From: Acinetobacter calcoaceticus
GTDB lineage: Bacteria; Pseudomonadota; Gammaproteobacteria; Pseudomonadales; Moraxellaceae
Assembly (NCBI RefSeq): GCF_016508255.1
Contig: NZ_JADVKT010000006.1
Span: 186,001-250,000, forward strand
Reading direction: 5' to 3'
Length of the DNA stretch: 64,000 nt
Shown here in pieces: positions 36,317 to 46,540 of the stretch; within the stretch, counting starts at the first letter, position 1; every line of letters starts with the position of its first letter. Both the position numbers and the translations under genes were made by a program. The notes under the pieces were generated by a model. The model worked only from the letters and a program-made list of their open reading frames with translations, searched no databases and was not told where the DNA came from.

Positions 36317-36759
36317 ATGAAGAAAAACCCCGTATTGGTAGATAAGTGGCATTAGTGTAACAATTAAAGGCGTGTTGCACAGGTGAACAAGTGGCTGATA
36401 TTAATCATTTCTATTGTCTTTATGCGTTCTTTGTTCTTTATTTAAGCAAAACATCATATTTCCGGCAAAACAATAAATTTAATGACATCAGCATTAATAC
36501 AACTTGTTCTTGTCGCAATTTGTGTCTGGAACTGTATTTTAATTTTCATTCAGAATCAATGAAAACTGCTAAATTCCCACCTAAGCTGCCTGTTGATTTT
36601 GTAAAAACAGGGTAGTAGGCATCACTGATAAATAGAAAATACTTGTCGTTTGATCAAATTTCACTTAAAATCTGTCCCCTTATATAACCCCAGTGGCGAA
36701 CGTTTTAAGATCGATATATCCCTTATCGGCACGACGACACGGGCTAATTGGAGTACATT
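36317..36759. promoter_or_regulatory. ispB / rplU divergent promoter region
   Basis: These 443 bp separate two divergent operons. A plausible rplU promoter is TTTCAC followed 16 bp later by TATATA near 36658-36685, about 75 bp before the start codon. A 74-codon frame at 36391-36615 looks like chance: poor composition and no ribosome-binding site. Nothing else is visible. Confidence 0.4.
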
Positions 36760-37071
36760 ATGTACGCAGTAATCCAAAGCGGTGGTAAACAGCACCGTGT
36801 AGTTGAGGGTGAAACCCTTAAAGTTGAATTATTGAAAGCTGAATCTGGCGCGACTATTACATTTGATGATGTATTAATGGTTGTAAACGGTGACAGCATT
36901 CAAATCGGTGCTCCAGTTATAGCTGGCGCTAAAGTAACTGCAGAAGTGGTTGGTCATGGTCGTCACGACAAAATCCGCATTATCAAAATGCGTCGTCGTA
37001 AACACTACCGTAAACAACAAGGTCACCGTCAATGGTTCACTGAGTTGAAAATTACTGGTATTTCAGGCTAA
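36760..37071 (+). CDS. rplU: 50S ribosomal protein L21
   Basis: ATG 36760 with GGAG upstream gives 103 residues, [14 protein letters not shown]..., the exact length of E. coli L21. The [21 protein letters not shown] basic stretch (quoted in part) is the RNA-binding loop. It binds 23S rRNA in the large subunit. It is followed by rpmA after 18 bp as a standard operon. Confidence 0.98.
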   Translation: MYAVIQSGGKQHRVVEGETLKVELLKAESGATITFDDVLMVVNGDSIQIGAPVIAGAKVTAEVVGHGRHDKIRIIKMRRRKHYRKQQGHRQWFTELKITGISG

Positions 37072-37089
37072 TCACGAGGAGTAAGAGAC

Positions 37090-37347
37090 ATGGCAACTAA
37101 AAAAGCCGGTGGATCGACGAAGAACGGTCGTGATTCAAACCCAAAAATGTTAGGTGTTAAAATTTACGGCGGTCAAGCTGTAACTGCTGGTAACATCATC
37201 GTTCGTCAACGTGGTACTGAGTTCCACGCTGGTGCAAATGTTGGTATGGGCCGTGACCATACTTTATTTGCTACTGCTGACGGCGTAGTAAAATTCGAAG
37301 TGAAAGGTCAATTTGGCCGTCGCTACGTAAAAGTTGAAACTGTATAA
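37090..37347 (+). CDS. rpmA: 50S ribosomal protein L27
   Basis: The 85-residue protein starts [19 protein letters not shown], the flexible N-terminus that reaches the peptidyl-transferase centre. The N-terminus is the short gammaproteobacterial form, not the cleaved Firmicute one. It is second gene of rplU-rpmA and is followed by a strong terminator. Confidence 0.98.
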   Translation: MATKKAGGSTKNGRDSNPKMLGVKIYGGQAVTAGNIIVRQRGTEFHAGANVGMGRDHTLFATADGVVKFEVKGQFGRRYVKVETV

Positions 37348-37356
37348 GTTTTAGCT

Positions 37357-37389
37357 TCAAAAAAAGCCCACATTTTGTGGGCTTTTTTT
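37357..37389 (+). terminator. Terminator of rplU-rpmA
   Basis: A stem AAAAAGCCCACA and TGTGGGCTTTTT with a short loop is followed by a T-run, immediately after the rpmA stop. Confidence 0.88.
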
Positions 37390-37586
37390 ATGGAATTTAA
37401 TCTGATTTACCTTCATCATGATGAATGAAATTCTACAAACAATATGAATAACATAACAAAATATCTTATTTTCTCAATGATTAGCACCGAGTTTGTCGGT
37501 TAATATGAGTCTTGAATTAAGAGCTTGCTAATTTTCATAATTTTGAAAGAAAGCAAGTTGTCTTACAGCAACTAAAAGGTGATGAC

Positions 37587-38282
37587 ATGAATATGCTTCG
37601 TAAAACTATGTGTGCTATTACACTTAGCGCGTCAGTGCTTGCTCCTGTAATGAGTACTACAGTGTTTGCTGCGCCTGTAGCAGCACCGGAGCAACAGGCT
37701 ATTGGGAACTTGGTAAATCAGTTATCAGGATTACAGCGTTTGACTGCTGATTTTGAACAAACAACTAAAGCCAATACAAAAACTGTGGCACAGAAAAAGG
37801 GTCTAAGTGCCCAGCATATGAACCAGACATTTAAAGGTTCAATGAAAGTTGAGCGTCCAGGGAAATTTTATTGGGAAACTGTGAGTCCGGCTAAACAAAC
37901 GATTGTAACGAGCGGAAAAACAGTTTGGATTTACGACCCAGATCTACAACAAGCTGTACGCCAAAGCTTAGATTCACAAGTAGCAGATACGCCTGCTTTA
38001 TTACTCTCTGGTAATACTAATCAAATCATGAAGTCTTACCGAGTGACTCAGCCGGATAAATCTAAATTATATTTCACTTTGTTCCCGAAAAAAGAAGATG
38101 GGGCTTTCCAAAGCTTAACGATTAGTTTTGGTGCAAACAAAGCGCCAACCCTGATGGTATTGCAAGACTCTTTGGGTCAAACCACTTATGTGAAATTTAA
38201 TAACGTGAAAGTGAATGCTTCAATTCCAGCATCTGTGTTTAACTTTACGCCACCAAAAGGTACAGATGTTATTGACCAGTAA
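37587..38282 (+). CDS. lolA: Outer-membrane lipoprotein chaperone LolA
   Basis: ATG 37587 with AAGG at 37576 gives 231 residues. A signal peptide ends about residue 29 (TTVFAAPVAA). The LolA fold shows as LVNQLSGLQRLTADFEQTT, GSMKVERPGKFYWETVSP, TVWIYDPDLQQAV and a C-terminal FNFTPPKGTDVI. It carries lipoproteins from LolCDE to LolB through the periplasm. It is slightly longer than E. coli LolA because of an insert (TNTKTVAQKKGLSAQHMNQ region). It is monocistronic with its own terminator. Confidence 0.93.
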   Translation: MNMLRKTMCAITLSASVLAPVMSTTVFAAPVAAPEQQAIGNLVNQLSGLQRLTADFEQTTKANTKTVAQKKGLSAQHMNQTFKGSMKVERPGKFYWETVSPAKQTIVTSGKTVWIYDPDLQQAVRQSLDSQVADTPALLLSGNTNQIMKSYRVTQPDKSKLYFTLFPKKEDGAFQSLTISFGANKAPTLMVLQDSLGQTTYVKFNNVKVNASIPASVFNFTPPKGTDVIDQ

Positions 38283-38294
38283 TTAATCATCATT

Positions 38295-38325
38295 AAAAAG
38301 CTACCTTTCAAGGTAGCTTTTTTTA
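38295..38325 (+). terminator. Terminator of lolA
   Basis: An inverted repeat, AAAAAGCTACCTT (38295-38307) and AAGGTAGCTTTTT (38310-38322), is followed by further T residues. Confidence 0.85.
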
Positions 38326-38408
38326 TATTAGAGAGATAGATACATTTTTTAACCCCGTCTTATTCTTACGCTTTGTATAGTGATAGAGGTAAATTCATGG
38401 GGATTATT

Positions 38409-39197
38409 ATGCGACTTTACGATAAAAAAATTATTTGTATTCTTCCATTAATGGCTGCAATAGCAATTGTGAGTGGTTGCCAACCAAAATCGGCAGCTAA
38501 AGAGGAGCAGGTCGCTTCAAGTGTTAAGATTAAAGAAACTAAAGAGGTTGGTGTTCCTGTAATTCAGGCAAAAGTAATCCCAGTAAAATTGCCAAAGTCT
38601 AAAGTTTGTCTTGAGGATGGTTGTACAGAGTATGATTTCCAAACAGTACAAACCAATCAGAAGTGGATTAATGATTATTTTACCAATCGTATAAAGAAAG
38701 CAGATCCGAATGCTTTTGCAAACTTGGCTGATAAACCTGTAGAGGTGCCTGAAGGTGAGCCACGGTCGAGTCAAAGCGCAATTTATGTCCGCTATTTAGG
38801 ACAAAATTATAATCTTGCAACTTTTGCATTACAGACCTATTCCTATTCTGCTGGTGCAGCGCATGGTATGTCTCATCAAGAATTTGTGACTTTTGATTTA
38901 TTAAATAAAAAGCACATTACTGTTGCTGAGCTCATTAAAACAGATGTTGAAAAGCAGTTGGTTGATGCACTTTTTGATGCGAATACAAATTGGCTTCAAG
39001 AACACAATATTAACCGTGAAAAACTGCAATTAAGTGATAATTTCTACTATGGCGTAAATGGGATTGTTTTTGTCTATCCAATTTATGAGTTGGCTTCTTA
39101 TGCAGAAGGAATGACTGAATTAACATTGCCATATTCTGAGGCAGCTAAGTTCATTAAACCTGAGTATTTGCCGAGTGTGCCAAACTATAACTTGTAA
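38409..39197 (+). CDS. RsiV/DUF3298-domain lipoprotein
   Basis: ATG 38409 (GGGGA five bases upstream) gives 262 residues; ATG 38397 is an alternative. The start MRLYDKKIICILPLMAAIAIVSGC is a lipoprotein signal (shown in two parts: MRLYDKKII, then ...AIAIVSGC). The C-terminal domain, with SYSAGAAHGMSHQEFVTFDL and KKHITVAELI, matches DUF3298/RsiV-type proteins, some of which bind lysozyme as anti-sigma factors. There is no adjacent ECF sigma gene, so a stand-alone envelope lipoprotein is likelier here. Confidence 0.75.
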   Translation: MRLYDKKIICILPLMAAIAIVSGCQPKSAAKEEQVASSVKIKETKEVGVPVIQAKVIPVKLPKSKVCLEDGCTEYDFQTVQTNQKWINDYFTNRIKKADPNAFANLADKPVEVPEGEPRSSQSAIYVRYLGQNYNLATFALQTYSYSAGAAHGMSHQEFVTFDLLNKKHITVAELIKTDVEKQLVDALFDANTNWLQEHNINREKLQLSDNFYYGVNGIVFVYPIYELASYAEGMTELTLPYSEAAKFIKPEYLPSVPNYNL

Positions 39198-39309
39198 AAT
39201 AGGTGATCTATTCTAACAATTGTGTGAAAGCTATTCGTTATGAAGATGATCACTATATTTTTTAGTGTGAAGGCCTTACACTATAGCCAGTTTTTTACCC
39301 ATATTATGA

Positions 39310-40587
<1,278 letters not shown>

Positions 40588-40654
40588 GCTTTGCATTTAA
40601 ATTGTGCATAGTTTTTGCTTAAACATAATCAGATGATTAATGTAGAGGTTTAAA

Positions 40655-42028
40655 GTGGATATTTTTCCAATCTCTTTAAAGTTGCAACAGCAACGTTGTC
40701 TGATTGTGGGTGGTGGGCATATCGCATTGCGCAAAGCAAATCTTTTAGCTAAAGCTGGAGCGATAATCGATATTATTGCTCCAGTAATTGAAGAGCCGCT
40801 TTTGCAATTAGTCAAAACGACAGAAGGCCAATATTTTGCCGAGCCCTTTGTTGAAAAGGTGTTAAATACGCCTTACCGCTTAGTGATTGCTGCGACTAAT
40901 AATGCAGAAGTGAATAAAACGGTTTTTGAACAATGTGAAGCACGGAATTTATTGGTAAATAGTGTTGATGATATCCCACACTGTCGTTTTATGGTTCCTG
41001 CCATTATTGACCGTTCTCCATTAATTATTTCTGTAGCTTCAAATGGCACATCGCCAGTTTTATCTAGACAACTTCGTACTCAAATAGAAACGATTGTTCC
41101 TCATGGCATGGGGAAATTGGCTGAATTTTCAGGTCAATGGCGTAAGCAGGTAAAAGCAAAAATTTCGAATCCAGACGAGCGTCGGATCTTTTGGGAAAAT
41201 TTATATGCCAGTCCATTAAAAGAACAAGTTTTTAATGACAATTTGGACGTGGCAAATGATTTGATTCAACAAGCCTTAACAGAGTGGACAGCACCCAAAG
41301 GTGAGGTTTACTTGGTAGGGGCTGGACCAGGTGACCCTGAGCTACTAACATTAAAAGCATTGCGTCTTATGCAACAAGCAGATGTCGTGATTTATGATCG
41401 TTTGGTGTCTGCACCCATCTTAGAGCTTTGCCGTCGTGATGCGACCAAAATTTATGTGGGGAAAGCACGTTCAAATCACTCCGTACCACAAGATGGCATT
41501 AACGCTTTACTGGTTGAATACGCTCAAAAAGGAAAGCGTGTTTGTCGTCTAAAGGGTGGTGATCCGTTTATCTTTGGGCGTGGTGGTGAAGAGATTCAAG
41601 AGCTAGTTGAGGCGAATGTTACTTTTCAGGTGGTACCGGGCATAACCGCAGCATCAGGCTGTTCAGCTTATGCAGGCATTCCATTAACTCATCGTGATTA
41701 TGCACAAAGTGTACGTTTCTTAACTGGGCATTTAAAAGAAGGTTCACCTGAACTGCCTTGGAATGAGCTGGTTTATAAAAATCAAACTTTAGTTTTATAT
41801 ATGGGATTGGTTGGTTTGGAGCGCATTTGTGAGCAACTTATTGCTCATGGTCAACGTGCTGATATGCCAGTAGCCTTAATCTCTAAAGGAACGACACCGG
41901 AACAAAAAGTTATCGTTGGAACATTAGCCGATATTGCGACTAAAGTGTCTGAACATCATATCGTTGCACCGACTTTAACCATTATTGGTGAAGTGGTGAG
42001 TTTACGTGAACAGTTAAAATGGCAATAA
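40655..42028 (+). CDS. cysG: Siroheme synthase CysG (trifunctional)
   Basis: GTG 40655 gives 457 residues. The N-terminal half is a precorrin-2 dehydrogenase/ferrochelatase (MDIFPISLKLQQQRCLIVGGGHIALRKA). The C-terminal half is uroporphyrinogen-III C-methyltransferase (VYLVGAGPGDPELLTLKAL, RLKGGDPFIFGRGGEE, VVPGITAASGCSAYAGIPL). It converts uroporphyrinogen III to siroheme for sulfite and nitrite reductases in the cytoplasm. It follows serS by about 67 bp and precedes trmL by 44 bp. Confidence 0.96.
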   Translation: MDIFPISLKLQQQRCLIVGGGHIALRKANLLAKAGAIIDIIAPVIEEPLLQLVKTTEGQYFAEPFVEKVLNTPYRLVIAATNNAEVNKTVFEQCEARNLLVNSVDDIPHCRFMVPAIIDRSPLIISVASNGTSPVLSRQLRTQIETIVPHGMGKLAEFSGQWRKQVKAKISNPDERRIFWENLYASPLKEQVFNDNLDVANDLIQQALTEWTAPKGEVYLVGAGPGDPELLTLKALRLMQQADVVIYDRLVSAPILELCRRDATKIYVGKARSNHSVPQDGINALLVEYAQKGKRVCRLKGGDPFIFGRGGEEIQELVEANVTFQVVPGITAASGCSAYAGIPLTHRDYAQSVRFLTGHLKEGSPELPWNELVYKNQTLVLYMGLVGLERICEQLIAHGQRADMPVALISKGTTPEQKVIVGTLADIATKVSEHHIVAPTLTIIGEVVSLREQLKWQ

Positions 42029-42072
42029 GTTCATCTGAATTTATTGTTTGTTATTAAAAGTCGAGAAAATTT

Positions 42073-42546
42073 GTGATTCATGTCGTCCTATACGAGCCTG
42101 AAATTCCTGCTAATACAGGCAATATCATTCGTTTATGTGCTAATACGGGTGCGCAGTTACATTTAGTCAAACCTCTAGGTTTTGAGTTGGATGATAAAAA
42201 GCTCAAAAGAGCAGGCCTTGATTATCATGAATGGGCACGTATGCAAATTTGGGACAATATTGAACTATGCCTTGCAGACTTAAAAGCTAAAGGTGTTGAG
42301 CATGTTTTTCCACTTACCACTAAAGGCTCAGCGACTCCACATACAGTCGATTTGAATCGACCTGTGGCTTTATTGATGGGACCAGAAACGCGTGGTTTGC
42401 CTGAGCATGTTCGCCTAATGTTTCCACAAGAACAATGGATTCGTTTACCGATGGCTGAAAACTCAAGAAGTTTAAATTTGTCTAATGCAACAGCCGTCAT
42501 TGTTTATGAAGCATGGCGTCAGCAAGGTTTTAAAAACTTGGGATAA
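42073..42546 (+). CDS. trmL: tRNA (cytidine/uridine-34 2'-O)-methyltransferase TrmL
   Basis: GTG 42073 gives 157 residues, the standard TrmL length. SPOUT-fold motifs are [18 protein letters not shown] (motif 1), [11 protein letters not shown] (motif 2) and [15 protein letters not shown] (motif 3, SAM-binding knot). It methylates the wobble nucleotide of tRNA-Leu isoacceptors. Confidence 0.95.
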   Translation: MIHVVLYEPEIPANTGNIIRLCANTGAQLHLVKPLGFELDDKKLKRAGLDYHEWARMQIWDNIELCLADLKAKGVEHVFPLTTKGSATPHTVDLNRPVALLMGPETRGLPEHVRLMFPQEQWIRLPMAENSRSLNLSNATAVIVYEAWRQQGFKNLG

Positions 42547-42561
42547 GTTATTAAATTTTTA

Positions 42562-42597
42562 AAAAAAATAAGGCCATTAATGGCCTTATTTTTTTGT
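42562..42597. terminator. Terminator between trmL and the HxlR regulator
   Basis: A near-perfect palindrome with arms AATAAGGCCAT and ATGGCCTTATT lies inside flanking A and T runs. It can end transcripts from both convergent genes. Confidence 0.85.
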
Positions 42598-42613
42598 TTA
42601 ATTTTACTTAAGC

Positions 42614-42988
42614 TTATTCTGGTAGTTTTTCGTCATAGATGATTTGTGCTGCTAAAACCTGTTCAATGTTTGTTTCAGCCCATTCCTTTAATTGGAACGC
42701 CATTGCAGCTACATTTTGCCCTAAAGAGGTGAGTGAGTAATCAACGCGAATTGGAGATGTATTTTGGATGTTACGCTCGATAAAACCGTCTCTCTCTAGC
42801 ATTTTTAACTTCTGTGATAAGACTTTAGGTGAAATGCCTTGGATATTCTTTTTGAGCAAATTGAAGTGTTGAGTTTCTTCTTCAAGAACGTTTAAAATTA
42901 ATAGAACCCATTTATCTGCAATTTTTTCAAAAAATAAACGAGCAGGGCAATGTTGTTGAAAAATATTATATTTTAGACATTCATTCAT
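42614..42988 (-). CDS. HxlR-family redox-type transcriptional regulator
   Basis: The 124-residue winged-helix protein has the HxlR signature: a CPARLFFEKIADKWVLLIL-like start (Cys14 in CPxR), LLKKNIQGISPKVLSQKLKMLERDGFIER, and YSLTSLGQNVA. Members such as HypR and YodB sense quinones, aldehydes or oxidants through the conserved Cys. It is divergent from a flavodoxin-like reductase, the usual target, across a 116-bp region with a strong dyad. It probably represses the reductase gene and itself. Confidence 0.88.
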   Translation of the reverse strand: MNECLKYNIFQQHCPARLFFEKIADKWVLLILNVLEEETQHFNLLKKNIQGISPKVLSQKLKMLERDGFIERNIQNTSPIRVDYSLTSLGQNVAAMAFQLKEWAETNIEQVLAAQIIYDEKLPE

Positions 42989-43019
42989 ACCATTTACCTA
43001 TAATTTTTTGAAAAATTAC

Positions 43020-43070
43020 ACTAGTTACCAACTAGTAACTAATTGACACCTAGTTTCTAAAATATATCAT
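43020..43070 (+). promoter_or_regulatory. Promoter/operator of the flavodoxin-like reductase gene
   Basis: A clear sigma-70 promoter has TTGACA (43043-43048), 16 bp, then TATCAT (43065-43070), about 35 bp before the ATG. Immediately upstream is a 7-bp dyad, TAGTTAC (43022-43028) and GTAACTA (43035-43041), with overlapping ACTAGT direct repeats. This is the expected position for HxlR binding. Confidence 0.7.
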
Positions 43071-43104
43071 AAGGTGGAATTTAATAAAACAAAGGTTTTC
43101 TCCC

Positions 43105-43665
43105 ATGTCTAACTCTAATATCGCGGTTGTATATTTCTCTGGTTATGGTCACACAAAAGTTGTTGCTGAAACGTTTGCAAACGAGATTAATGCTGAGATT
43201 ATCCAGATTGATCAGGAAGGGAATATTACTGATCAAGATTGGCAGACATTAAATGATGCAAAGGGGATTGTTTTTGGTGCTCCAACTTATATGGGAACAG
43301 CGCCATGGCAGTTTAAAAAGTTTGCTGATGCAACTTCAAAAGTATGGTTTACACGTGGCTGGCAAGATAAAGTATTTGCAGGTTTCACAAACAGCGCGAG
43401 TTTAAATGGGGATAAACAAGTAACTCTTATCCAATTACAAACTTTAGCATCACAGCATGGCGGGATTTGGGTGAGTCTTGGTTTGTTACCAGCAAATACA
43501 AAAACCGCAACACGTGAAGATGTAAATAACTTAGGTGGTTCAGTAGGGCTTTTAGTTCAATCGCCTTCAGATGCAAGTGCGGAAGAAGTTCCGACAGGCG
43601 ATCTTGAAACAGCAAAACTTTATGCTCAACGTGTACAAAGTATTGTGAATAAAATTTTTGGTTAA
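43105..43665 (+). CDS. Flavodoxin/WrbA-like NAD(P)H-dependent FMN oxidoreductase
   Basis: The 186-residue flavodoxin fold has the phosphate-binding loop YFSGYGHTKVVAE (residues about 9-21), GAPTYMGTAPWQFKKF for the isoalloxazine ring, and GFTNSASLNGDKQ. This resembles WrbA/NQO-type quinone reductases that detoxify quinones by two-electron reduction. Regulation by the divergent HxlR protein fits that role. Start ATG 43105. Confidence 0.87.
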   Translation: MSNSNIAVVYFSGYGHTKVVAETFANEINAEIIQIDQEGNITDQDWQTLNDAKGIVFGAPTYMGTAPWQFKKFADATSKVWFTRGWQDKVFAGFTNSASLNGDKQVTLIQLQTLASQHGGIWVSLGLLPANTKTATREDVNNLGGSVGLLVQSPSDASAEEVPTGDLETAKLYAQRVQSIVNKIFG

Positions 43666-43673
43666 TTTGAACA

Positions 43674-43702
43674 TAAAAAAGGCGCTTAAAGCGCCTTTTT
43701 TA
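43674..43702. terminator. Terminator between reductase gene and APC permease
   Basis: An inverted repeat, AAAAAAGGCGCT and AGCGCCTTTTTT, lies between two convergent genes; its right edge touches the permease stop codon. Confidence 0.82.
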
Positions 43703-45103
43703 TTACTCATGTTCGTTATGTTGCGGAGCATTATATTTGAAGCCTTTGGTTTTGTAGGCAAGATAACCTACACCAATAACGGCCCAAGCCAAGCCAATTT
43801 GTAAGGCAAGCTTATCAATCTCTAACCACATCATAAACACACTGGCAAAACCAAGCGTTGGTATAGCAATATAATTAATAATGTCTTTAAGCGTTTTATT
43901 CTTGCCATCTCTTAATGCATAGCGAGAAATCACAGAGAAGTTAACAAAACTAAAAGCAGTTAAAGCACCAAAACTAATCAAGTTAACAATATGCTCAAGA
44001 TCTAAAAAGCCAGCAGATAAAGCAACTACACCAACAATAATAATGTTGTAAGTTGGGGTATGTAATTTTGGGCTGATATGACCAAATAATTTCTTGTTAA
44101 TGACTCCGTCGCGTCCCATCACATACATTAAACGTGATACACCCGCATGGGCAGAAATACCTGATGCCATTACAGCGACTACAGCAAAATATAAAACCAA
44201 AGTTTTAAACATTAGACTACCAATTGCAGCGACCATTACAGGTTGTGATTCATCTAAAGGTTTAAAGTACGTGTTTGGGTTACTTGGAAAATATAATTGG
44301 ATGAAGTAAGTACTTACAATGAAAATAATACCTGCAAGTAATGCTGTAGAAAAAATAGCTTTTGGTAACGTTTTTTCTGCATCTTTTGTTTCTTCAGCAA
44401 GAGAAGATAAAGCATCAAAACCCGTAAAAGAGAAGCAGAGTACGGTCGCACCAGCAATTAAAGAACTGACAGACGTCATATCGTTCCAAAAAGGAGTTAA
44501 TGACCACAACGCTGCTTTATCTGGATTTAAAGTTCCATCTGCATATACACCTTGAGTAAGTAAGGTATATACTTGATAAACAAAATAAAAAATTACGCCA
44601 AGCTGAATAACAACAATCGTACTGTTAAAACGTGCAACAAACCGTGCACCAAATAAATTAATAACAGTCATAAGTGTTGTTAAACCAATCACCCATAACC
44701 AGTTATTTACTCCTGGAAAAAGAGCTCTTAGATAAATATCTGCCAAGATAATATTAACAAGCGGTGACAGTAGATAGTCTAACCAAGAAGACCAACCCAC
44801 CATAAAGCCAACATTAGGGTGAATTGATTTTTGAGCATACGTATAGGCCGACCCAGAAGAAGGGTAGCGCTTAATCATATGTCCATAACTGATCGATGTT
44901 AATAAGATTGCGACTAATGCAAAAATGTAGGAAGTTGGTACATGACCGCTACTGCGTTCTGACACTAAACCAAAAGTATCAAATAACGTTAATGGCTGAA
45001 TGTAAGCTAAACCAATAATAACAATATGCCAAAGCACAAGATTCTTTTGAAGCGTGCCTGTTGGTTTAGTCCCAGATAAATTTGTCAACGGCGTTATCCT
45101 CAT
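43703..45103 (-). CDS. APC-superfamily amino-acid/polyamine permease (PuuP-like)
   Basis: The 466-residue protein has about twelve membrane helices, starting LQKNLVLWHIVIIGLAYIQPLTLFDTFG. Helix 2-3 motifs RYPSSGSAYTYAQ and GFMVGWSSWLDYLL and the helix 6 motif CFSFTGFDALSSLAEETKDAEKTLPKA are typical of the APC family, closest in style to putrescine importer PuuP. The substrate could be putrescine or another amine or amino acid. It is monocistronic and bounded by terminators or gaps on both sides. Confidence 0.85.
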   Translation of the reverse strand: MRITPLTNLSGTKPTGTLQKNLVLWHIVIIGLAYIQPLTLFDTFGLVSERSSGHVPTSYIFALVAILLTSISYGHMIKRYPSSGSAYTYAQKSIHPNVGFMVGWSSWLDYLLSPLVNIILADIYLRALFPGVNNWLWVIGLTTLMTVINLFGARFVARFNSTIVVIQLGVIFYFVYQVYTLLTQGVYADGTLNPDKAALWSLTPFWNDMTSVSSLIAGATVLCFSFTGFDALSSLAEETKDAEKTLPKAIFSTALLAGIIFIVSTYFIQLYFPSNPNTYFKPLDESQPVMVAAIGSLMFKTLVLYFAVVAVMASGISAHAGVSRLMYVMGRDGVINKKLFGHISPKLHTPTYNIIIVGVVALSAGFLDLEHIVNLISFGALTAFSFVNFSVISRYALRDGKNKTLKDIINYIAIPTLGFASVFMMWLEIDKLALQIGLAWAVIGVGYLAYKTKGFKYNAPQHNEHE

Positions 45104-45289
45104 AATCGTTGATCAAGGATCAGCTTGGTGTTAAGGATCGTTTGAGACGAACGATCCCCCCTACAGAAAAAGATAAAGTGCGCCAATCTATCCTAAATTG
45201 ATATAAATTGTCAGTACTTTCATCTATTTTTTAGCAAATTTTTTGCCATATATTCCAAATAAAATAATGAATAAAAATTCTTAATCATA

Positions 45290-45326
45290 AAAAAGGTCTG
45301 ATTTAATATATAAATCAGACCTTTAT
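45290..45326 (-). terminator. Terminator of the Fe-ADH operon
   Basis: A 14-bp stem, AAAGGTCTGATTTA (45292-45305) and TAAATCAGACCTTT (45311-45324), has a 5-base loop and lies 30 bp past the alcohol dehydrogenase stop on the minus strand. Confidence 0.8.
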
Positions 45327-45354
45327 GAGATTTTTTGGAGTTTAACTTATCGAA

Positions 45355-46539
45355 TTACCAAGCTTTTTCTAAGATATCTCGGATATCTTTTAAGCTTGCT
45401 TCTTTCGGGTTATAAATAATTGAGCCATCATTTAGTGCTTTTTCTGCCAATTCATCAAGCTGTGCTTCGGTTACTTTACCTGTTTCACGTAGAGTGCGTG
45501 GTAACTTCGTTAAAGTAAACAAGCGATCACGCATTGCTAATATGGTCGCAATTGCTCTGTCTGCGCGCTGGCTTGCTGGGGTTTGTGCATAAATATCTGC
45601 ACCAGCGAGTGGTAATAATAACTCGCCAATTTTCTGACCATTTACTTGCTTGTTATATTCAAGCACGTAAGGTAAGAATAAATTCATGCATAAACCGTGG
45701 GGCAGGTGAGCAACAGCACCTAAAGCATGTCCTAGAGAGTGGACCAGGCCAACCATTGAGTTAGAAAATGCAATACCTGCCATCGTTGAAGCTTGCGCTA
45801 GCTCTAAACGCCCTTGTGAGTCACTTGGGTTATCTAAAACATCAAATAGATTTTCACTGATCTTTTTAATTCCAGCACTTGCATAGGCATCACTTATTGG
45901 ATTTGCACCTAAGCATGTATAAGCCTCTACACAATGTGTTAAAGCATCCATACCTGTCATTGCTGTCAAATGCGGAGGTAGGGTAAGGGTCATGCGTGGA
46001 TCTAAAATCGCAGCATGTGGCATTAAATATGCAGAAGTGAAAGCTAACTTCACATTCCTTTGTGTATCGGAAACAACCGCAACCATTGTAACTTCTGAAC
46101 CTGTGCCAGAAGTTGTTGGAATCACGAAAAATGGTTTTAAGGGTTTTGGTAAGTTATGTGCACCAGAATATTGAAGAAGGTCATCGCCACCTTCTGAGAC
46201 TAAAATATTCGTTGCTTTAGAGGTGTCGATAACAGAGCCACCACCCACAGCAATAATCGCGTCACATTTATTGGTACGATAAGCTTCTGCTGCAAGTCGC
46301 ACTACTTCAAGACTTGAGTCTGGCGGAACATCATCAAAAACATGGCCAATGACAGCATCAGTCGTACTAAATGCAGCTTCAATAGGGTTTAGCAGACCAT
46401 TAGCACGGACGCCTTTATCAGTAATGATAAGAGGACGCTTTGCACCTAATGTCGCAAGTTCAAACGGAATATGTTCTATCGCAGTATTGCCAGCAATAAC
46501 TTTTACAGGACAAAAAAATTCGTAATATGGTTTGGCCAT
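45355..46539 (-). CDS. Iron-containing (type III) alcohol dehydrogenase
   Basis: The 394-residue protein has the NAD-binding GGGSVIDTSK motif (about residue 97) and PTTSGTGSEVT. Metal ligands fall in LDPRMTLTLPPHLTAMTGMDALTHCVEAY and GLVHSLGHALGAVAHLPHG. Length and motifs fit Fe-ADHs acting on primary alcohols. The preceding gene encodes an SCP2-like lipid-binding protein one base upstream, suggesting a hydrophobic alcohol or lipid-derived substrate (inference). Confidence 0.93.
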   Translation of the reverse strand: MAKPYYEFFCPVKVIAGNTAIEHIPFELATLGAKRPLIITDKGVRANGLLNPIEAAFSTTDAVIGHVFDDVPPDSSLEVVRLAAEAYRTNKCDAIIAVGGGSVIDTSKATNILVSEGGDDLLQYSGAHNLPKPLKPFFVIPTTSGTGSEVTMVAVVSDTQRNVKLAFTSAYLMPHAAILDPRMTLTLPPHLTAMTGMDALTHCVEAYTCLGANPISDAYASAGIKKISENLFDVLDNPSDSQGRLELAQASTMAGIAFSNSMVGLVHSLGHALGAVAHLPHGLCMNLFLPYVLEYNKQVNGQKIGELLLPLAGADIYAQTPASQRADRAIATILAMRDRLFTLTKLPRTLRETGKVTEAQLDELAEKALNDGSIIYNPKEASLKDIRDILEKAW

Positions 46540-46540
46540 G

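Noticed and set aside
36391..36615. A 74-codon frame between ispB and rplU
   Set aside because: No ribosome-binding site, poor composition, and it lies in a promoter region.
38409..39197. The RsiV-like lipoprotein as an anti-sigma factor
   Set aside because: No ECF sigma gene is next to it; the domain match alone does not support that role.
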